Translations under genes and position numbers: made by a program
Notes under the pieces: model-generated
The model's input: only the letters and a program-made list of their open reading frames with translations
What the model was told of the DNA's origin: nothing
The model's database searches: none
Assembly: GCA_024803745.1 (NCBI GenBank)
Contig: JANJXV010000159.1
Location: 1,362,498-1,426,497 of the forward strand
DNA length: 64,000 nt
Source: Megascapheus bottae
Lineage: Eukaryota; Chordata; Mammalia; Rodentia; Geomyidae
Direction: 5' to 3'
In this document: positions 59,106 through 64,000 of the stretch, piece by piece
Numbering within the stretch: the first letter of the stretch is position 1
How the letters are laid out: each line of letters starts with the position of its first letter

Positions 59106-60863
59106 GAGGTAAAAATTGGAGGTATGTGAAGTCACAGAAAGGAGGTGTGTGATGTCATAGAATGGATTTGTGTGAAGTCATACAATGGAGGTGTGTGAAG
59201 ACACAGAATGGAGGTGTATGAAGTCGTAGAATGGAGGTGTGTGAAGTCACAGAATGGAGGTGTGTGAAGTCATAGAATGGAGGTGTGTGAACAAATAGAA
59301 TGGAGGTGTAAAGTCATAGATTGGAGGTGTGTGAACTCATGGAATGGAGGTGTGTGAAGTCACAATGGAGGTGTGTGAAGTAATCGAATGGAGGTGTGTG
59401 AAGTCACAGAATGTAGGTGTGTGAAGTGATAGAATGGAGGTGTGTGAACTCATAGAATGGAGGTGTGTGAATTCACAATGGAGGTGTGTGAAGTCATAGA
59501 AAGGAGGTGTGTGAAGTCACAAAATGGAGGAGTGTGAAGTCAGAATGGAGGTGTGTGAAATCATAGAATGGAGGTGTGTGAAGTCATAGAAAGCAGGTGT
59601 GTGAAGTCACAGAACGGAGGTGGGTGAAGTCATAGAATGGAGGTGAGTGAACTCATAGAATGGAGGTGTGAAGTCATAGATTGGAGGTGTGTGAAGTCAG
59701 AATGGAGGAGTGTGAACTCATAGAATGGAAGTGTGTGAAGTCACATGGAGGTGTGTGAAGTCATAGAATGGAGGTGTGTGAACTCAGAATGGAGGTGTGT
59801 GAAGTCACAATGGAGGTGAATGAAGTCATAGAATGGAGGTGTGTGAAGTCATGGAATGGAGGTTTGGGAAGTCATAGAATGGAGGAGGGTGTAGTCATGG
59901 AATGGAGGTGTGTGAAGTCACAGAATGGAGGTGTGTAAAGGCATAGAATGGAGGTGTGTGAAATCCGAGAATGGAGGGTTGTGAAGTCCTGGAATGGAGG
60001 TGTGTGAAGTCACAGAATGGAGGTGTGTGAAGTCACAGTATGGAGGTGTGTGAAGTCAAAATGGAGGTGTGTGAACTCATAGAATGGAGGTGTGTGAACT
60101 CATAGATTGGAGGTGTGTGAAGTCATGGAATGGAGATGTGTGAAATCAAAGAATGGAGGTGTGTGAAGTCAAAGAATGGAGGTGTGTGAAGTCATAGAAT
60201 GGAGGTGTGTGAAATCCCAGAATGGAGGTGTGTGAAGTCACAGAATGTAGGTGTATGAAGTCAGAATGGGGTTGTGTGAAGTCAAAGAATGAAGGTGTGG
60301 GAAATCATAGAATGGAGGTGTGTGAAGTCACAGGATGGAGGAGTGTGAAGTCATAGAATGGAGGTGAGTGCAGTCAGAATGGAGGTGTGTGAAGTAATCG
60401 AATGGAGGTGTGTGAAGTCACAGAATGGAGGTGTGTGAATTGATAGAATGGAGGTGTGTGAACTCATAGAATGGAAGTGTGTGAATTCACAATGGAGGTG
60501 TGTGAAGTCATAGATTGGATGTGTGTGAAGTCACAAAATGGAGGAGTGTGAAGTCAGAATGGAGGTGTGCGAATTCTTAGAATGGAAGTGTTTGAAATTA
60601 GAATGGAGGTGTGTGAAGTCATAGAATGGAGGTGTGTGAAGTCACAGAATGGAGGTGTGTGAAGTCATAGAATGGAGGTGTGTGAAGTCAGAATGGAGGT
60701 GTGTGAAGTCGTGGTATGGAGATGTGTGAACTCAGAATGGAGTTGTTTGAAGTCATAGAATGGAGGTGTGTGAAGTCATAGAATGGAGGTGTGTGAAGTC
60801 ATAGAATGGAATTGTTTGAAGTCATAGAATGGAGGTGTGTGAAGTCATAGAATGGAGGTGTGT
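59106..60863. repeat. Higher-order repeat D2 (1758 bp)
   Basis: Same central deletion (junction at 59583) and same GTGAGTGCAGTC-to-GTAATCGAATGG junction (60394) as D1. It retains the 136 bp that D1 lost, including a single GTCAAAATGG trio at 60055. Confidence 0.93.
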
Positions 60864-63800
60864 GAGGTAAAAAGTGGAGGTATGTGAAGTCACAGAAAGG
60901 AGGTGTGAGATGTCATAGAATGGATTTGTGTGAAGTCATACAATGGAGGTGTGTGAAGACACAGAATGGAGGTGTATGAAGTCGTAGAATGGAGGTGTGT
61001 GAAGTCACAGAATGGAGGTGTGTGAAGTCATAGAATGGAGGTGTGTGAACAAATAGAATGGAGGTGTAAAGTCATAGATTGGAGGTGTGTGAACTCATGG
61101 AATGGAGGTGTGTGAAGTCACAATGGAGGTGTGTGAAGTAATCGAATGGAGGTGTGTGAAGTCACAGAATGTAGGTGTGTGAAGTGATAGAATGGAGGTG
61201 TGTGAACTCATAGAATGGAGGTGTGTGAATTCACAATGGAGGTGTGTGAAGTCATAGAAAGGAGGTGTGTGAAGTCACAAAATGGAGGAGTGTGAAGTCA
61301 GAATGGAGGTGTGTGAAATCATAGAATGGAGGTGTGTGAAGTCATAGAAAGCAGGTGTGTGAAGTCACAGAACGGAGGTGGGTGAAGTCATAGAATGGAG
61401 GTGAGTGAACTCATAGAATGGAGGTGTGAAGTCATAGATTGGAGGTGTGTGAAGTCAGAATGGAGGAGTGTGAACTCATAGAATGGAAGTGTGTGAAGTC
61501 ACATGGAGGTGTGTGAAGTCATAGAATGGAGGTGTGTGAACTCAGAATGGAGGTGTGTGAAGTCACAATGGAGGTGAATGAAGTCATAGAATGGAGGTGT
61601 GTGAAGTCATGGAATGGAGGTCTGGGAAGTCATAGAATGGAGGAGGGTGTAGTCATGGAATGGAGGTGTGTGAAGTCACAGAATGGAGGTGTGTAAAGGC
61701 ATAGAATTGAGGTGTGTGAAATCCGAGAATGGAGGGTTGTGAAATCCTGGAATGGAGGTGTGTGAAGTCACAGAATGGAGGTGTGTGAAGTCACAGAATG
61801 GAGGTGTGTGAAGTCAAAATGGAGGTGTGTGAACTCATAGAATGGAGGTGTGTGAACTCATAGATTGGAGGTGTGTGAAGTCATGGAATGGAGATGTGTG
61901 AAATCAAAGAATGGAGGTGTGTGAAGTCAAAGAATGGAGGTGTGTGAAGTCATAGAATGGAGGTGTGTGAAATCCCAGAATGGAGGTGTGTGAAGTCACA
62001 GAATGTAGGTGTATGAAGTCAGAATGGGGTTGTGTGAAGTCAAAGAATGAAGGTGTGGGAAATCATAGAATGGAGGTGTGTGAAGTCACAGGATGGAGGT
62101 GTGTGAAGTCATAGAATCGAGGTGAGTGCAGTCAGAATGGAGGTGTGTGAAGTGACATAATGGAGGTGTGTGAAGTCACAGTAGAGGTGTGTGAAGTCAG
62201 AATGCAGGTGCGTGAAGTCACAGAATGGAGGTGTGTGAAGTCACAGATGGAGGTGTGTGAATTCACAGAATATAGGTGTGTAAATTCATAGAATGGAGGT
62301 GTGTGAAGTCATAGGATGTAGGTGTGTGAAGTCAAAGAATGGAGGAAAGTGTAGTCAGAACGGAGGTTTGTGAAGTCACAAAATGGAGGTCTGTGAAGTC
62401 ACAATAGAGGTATGTGAAATCAGAATACAGGTGTGTGAAGTCACAGAATGGAGGTGTGTGAAGTCATAGAATCGAGGTGAGTGCAGTCAGAATGGAGGTG
62501 TGTGAAGGCACAGAATGCACGTGTGTGAACTCAGAATGGAGATGTGTGAAGTCACAGAATGGAGGTGTGTGAAGTCATACAATGCAGGTGTGTGAACACA
62601 TAGAATGGAGGTGTGAAGTCATAGATTGGAGGTGTGTGAACTCATGGAATGGAGGGGTGGGAAGTCACAATGGAGGTGTGTGAAGTAATCGAATGGAGGT
62701 GTGTGAAGTCACAGAATGGAGGTGTGTGAATTGATAGAATGGAGGTGTGTGAACTCATAGAATGGAAGTGTGTGAATTCACAATGGAGGTGTGTGAAGTC
62801 ATAGATTGGATGTGTGTGAAGTCACAAAATGGAGTTGTTTGAAGTCATAGAATGGAGGTGTGTGAAGTCATAGAATGGAGGTGTGTGAAGTCATAGAATG
62901 GAATTGTTTGAAGTCACAGAATGGAGGTGTGTGAAGTCACAGATGGAGGTTTGTGAATTCACAGAATATAGGTGTGTAAATTCATAGAATGGAGGTGTGT
63001 GAAGTCACAGGATGTAGGTGTGTGAAGTCAAAGAATGGAGGAGAGTGTAGTCAGAACGGAGGTTTGTGAAGTCACAAAATGGAGGTCGGTGAAGTCACAA
63101 TAGAGGTATGTGAAATCAGAATACAGGTGTGTGAAGTCACAGAATGGAGGTGTGTGAAGTCATAGAATCGAGGTGAGTGCAGTCAGAATGGAGGTGTGTG
63201 AAGTCACAGAATGGAGTTGTGTGAACTCAGAATGGAGGTGTGCGAATTCACAGAATGGAGGTGTGTGAATTCATAGAATGGAGGTGTGTGAAGTCATTGA
63301 ATGAAGGTGTGTGACATCAGAATGAACATGTGTGAAGGCACAGAATGCACGTGTGTGAACTCAGAATGGAGATGTGTGAAGTCACAGAATGGAGGTGTGT
63401 GAAGTCATACAATGCAGGTGTGTGAACACATAGAATGGAGGTGTGAAGTCATAGATTGGAGGTGTGTGAACACATGGAATGGAGGTGTGTGAAGTCACAA
63501 TGGAGGTGTGTGAAGTAATCGAATGGAGGTGTGTGAAGTCACAGAATGGAGGTGTGTGAAGTGATACAATGGAGGTGTGTGAACTCATAGAATGGAAGTG
63601 TGTGAATTCACAATGGAAGTGTGTGAAGTCATAGATTGGAGGTGTGTGAAGTCACAAAATGGAGGAGTGTGAAGTCAGAATGGAGGTGTGCGAATTCTTA
63701 GAATGGAAGTGATTGAAATCAGAATGGAGGTGTGTGAAGTCATAGAATGGAGGTGTGTGAAGTCACAGAATGGAGGTGTGTGAAGTCATAGAATGGAGGT

Positions 63801-63984
63801 GTGTGAAGTCAGAATGGAGGTGTGTGAAGTCGTGGAATGGAGATGTGTGAACTCAGAATGGAGTTGTTTGAAGTCATAGAATGGAGGTGTGTGAAGTCAT
63901 AGAATGGAGGTGTGTGAAGTCATAGAATGGAATTGTTTGAAGTCATAGAATGGAGGTGTGTGAAGTCATAGAATGGAGGTGTGT
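60864..63984. repeat. Mosaic unit D3/C15 (3121 bp)
   Basis: Begins GAGGTAAAAAGTGG (one base off the usual start) and has the D deletion junction at 61341. After about 62090 it follows a C-type tail (GTGAGTGCAGTC 62122, CACGTG 62518). At 62820-62945 it jumps through GAGTTGTTTG and GAATTGTTTG monomers back to an earlier point and runs the tail again (CACGTG 63348, 830 bp on). It has GTGTGTGAAG where C units have GTGTGTCAAG (near 62322 and 63022). Confidence 0.88.
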
Positions 63985-64000
63985 GAGGTAAAAATTGGAG
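63985..64000. repeat. Start of the next unit, cut by the window end
   Basis: GAGGTAAAAATTGG recurs at 63985, so another C- or D-type unit begins here. Its type cannot be told. Confidence 0.8.

Larger units (their letters stand above)
1..64000. repeat. Minisatellite/satellite array, 23-bp basic unit, spanning the whole window
   Basis: Every line of the window is made of the same unit: core AATGGAGGTGTGTGAAGTC plus a 4-base linker (ATAG or ACAG most often). Common shorter forms drop two linker bases (GTCAGAATGG, GTCACAATGG, 21 bp) or one GT of the GTGTG run. The + strand consensus has 9 G, 7 A, 6 T and 1 C, about 43% GC with extreme G-over-C skew and no CpG. About 2,800 units is an estimate from length divided by mean unit size. 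Both window ends lie inside the array, so its limits are unknown. I see no inserted transposon, no unique DNA and no TTAGGG-type telomere repeat. Stops close all frames (2 per 23 codons on +, 1 per 23 on -), so it is non-coding. I do not recognise the family by name; size and nested structure indicate a eukaryotic nuclear satellite. Confidence 0.98.

Noticed and set aside
63382..63588. Open frame of 68 codons on the - strand
   Set aside because: Equivalent to the frame near 1482, arising from the homologous monomers; low complexity and no coding context.
1..64000. CRISPR array (short direct repeats of about 23 bp)
   Set aside because: There are no unique spacers: repeats abut each other, vary continuously, and no cas gene is present.
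1..64000. Coding VNTR such as a mucin-like exon
   Set aside because: A 23-bp unit is not a multiple of three, and stops recur at least every 23 codons in all frames of both strands.
1..64000. Alpha satellite, telomere repeat or human satellite II/III
   Set aside because: No 171-bp period, no TTAGGG run, no CENP-B box and no tandem GGAAT/CATTC runs. GAATGG occurs but inside a 23-bp unit.

Overview
The whole 64,000-base window is one uninterrupted tandem-repeat array. It shows no gene, RNA gene, mobile element or unique-sequence flank at either end, so the real array is longer than the window. The basic unit is about 23 bp: a 19-base core, AATGGAGGTGTGTGAAGTC, followed by a 4-base linker, usually ATAG or ACAG. 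Units of 19-22 bp are common, and I estimate roughly 2,800 units. The + strand is very poor in C (1 of 23 consensus bases) and rich in G and A. A satellite/minisatellite array this large with nested higher-order repeats points to a eukaryotic nuclear genome, most plausibly a large one in a long-read assembly. Species and chromosome cannot be told from the sequence.

Layout. (1) 1-1568: the most heterogeneous stretch, with an internal echo at 944 bp. (2) 1569-14155: family A units of 2252 bp (A1 1569, A2 3821, A3 6073, A4 9707) and family B units of 1382 bp (B1 8325, B2 11959, B3 13341, partial). A3+B1 and A4+B2 form a 3634-bp composite present twice. (3) 14156-14463: a junction. (4) 14464-30540: family C units of about 4.14-4.16 kb (C1-C3) and a 3.63-kb deleted form (C4). 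(5) 30541-57483: C units of 2.9-3.7 kb that alternate between two types, giving a dimeric super-repeat of 6.4-7.2 kb. One dimer period is exactly 6379 bp over more than 6 kb. (6) 57484-60863: D units of 1622 and 1758 bp, which are C units missing about 1.7 kb of their centre. (7) 60864-64000: a mosaic unit that starts D-like, returns to C-like sequence and runs off the window.

Variant monomers occur in largely the same order in A, B, C and D, so all families descend from one ancestral higher-order repeat, remodelled by deletion, local duplication and exchange between families. Shared single-base variants and shared junctions let the order of events be partly read: A1 splits before A2, then A3 and A4; C1 is transitional; a 44-bp insertion marks every unit from C3 on; alternating types I and II follow from C5; D comes last. 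Nothing here suggests a protein-coding function. Because 23 and 3 share no factor, every frame of a perfect array meets a stop at least once per 23 codons on either strand. The 60-70 codon open frames are by-products of indels and variant units.
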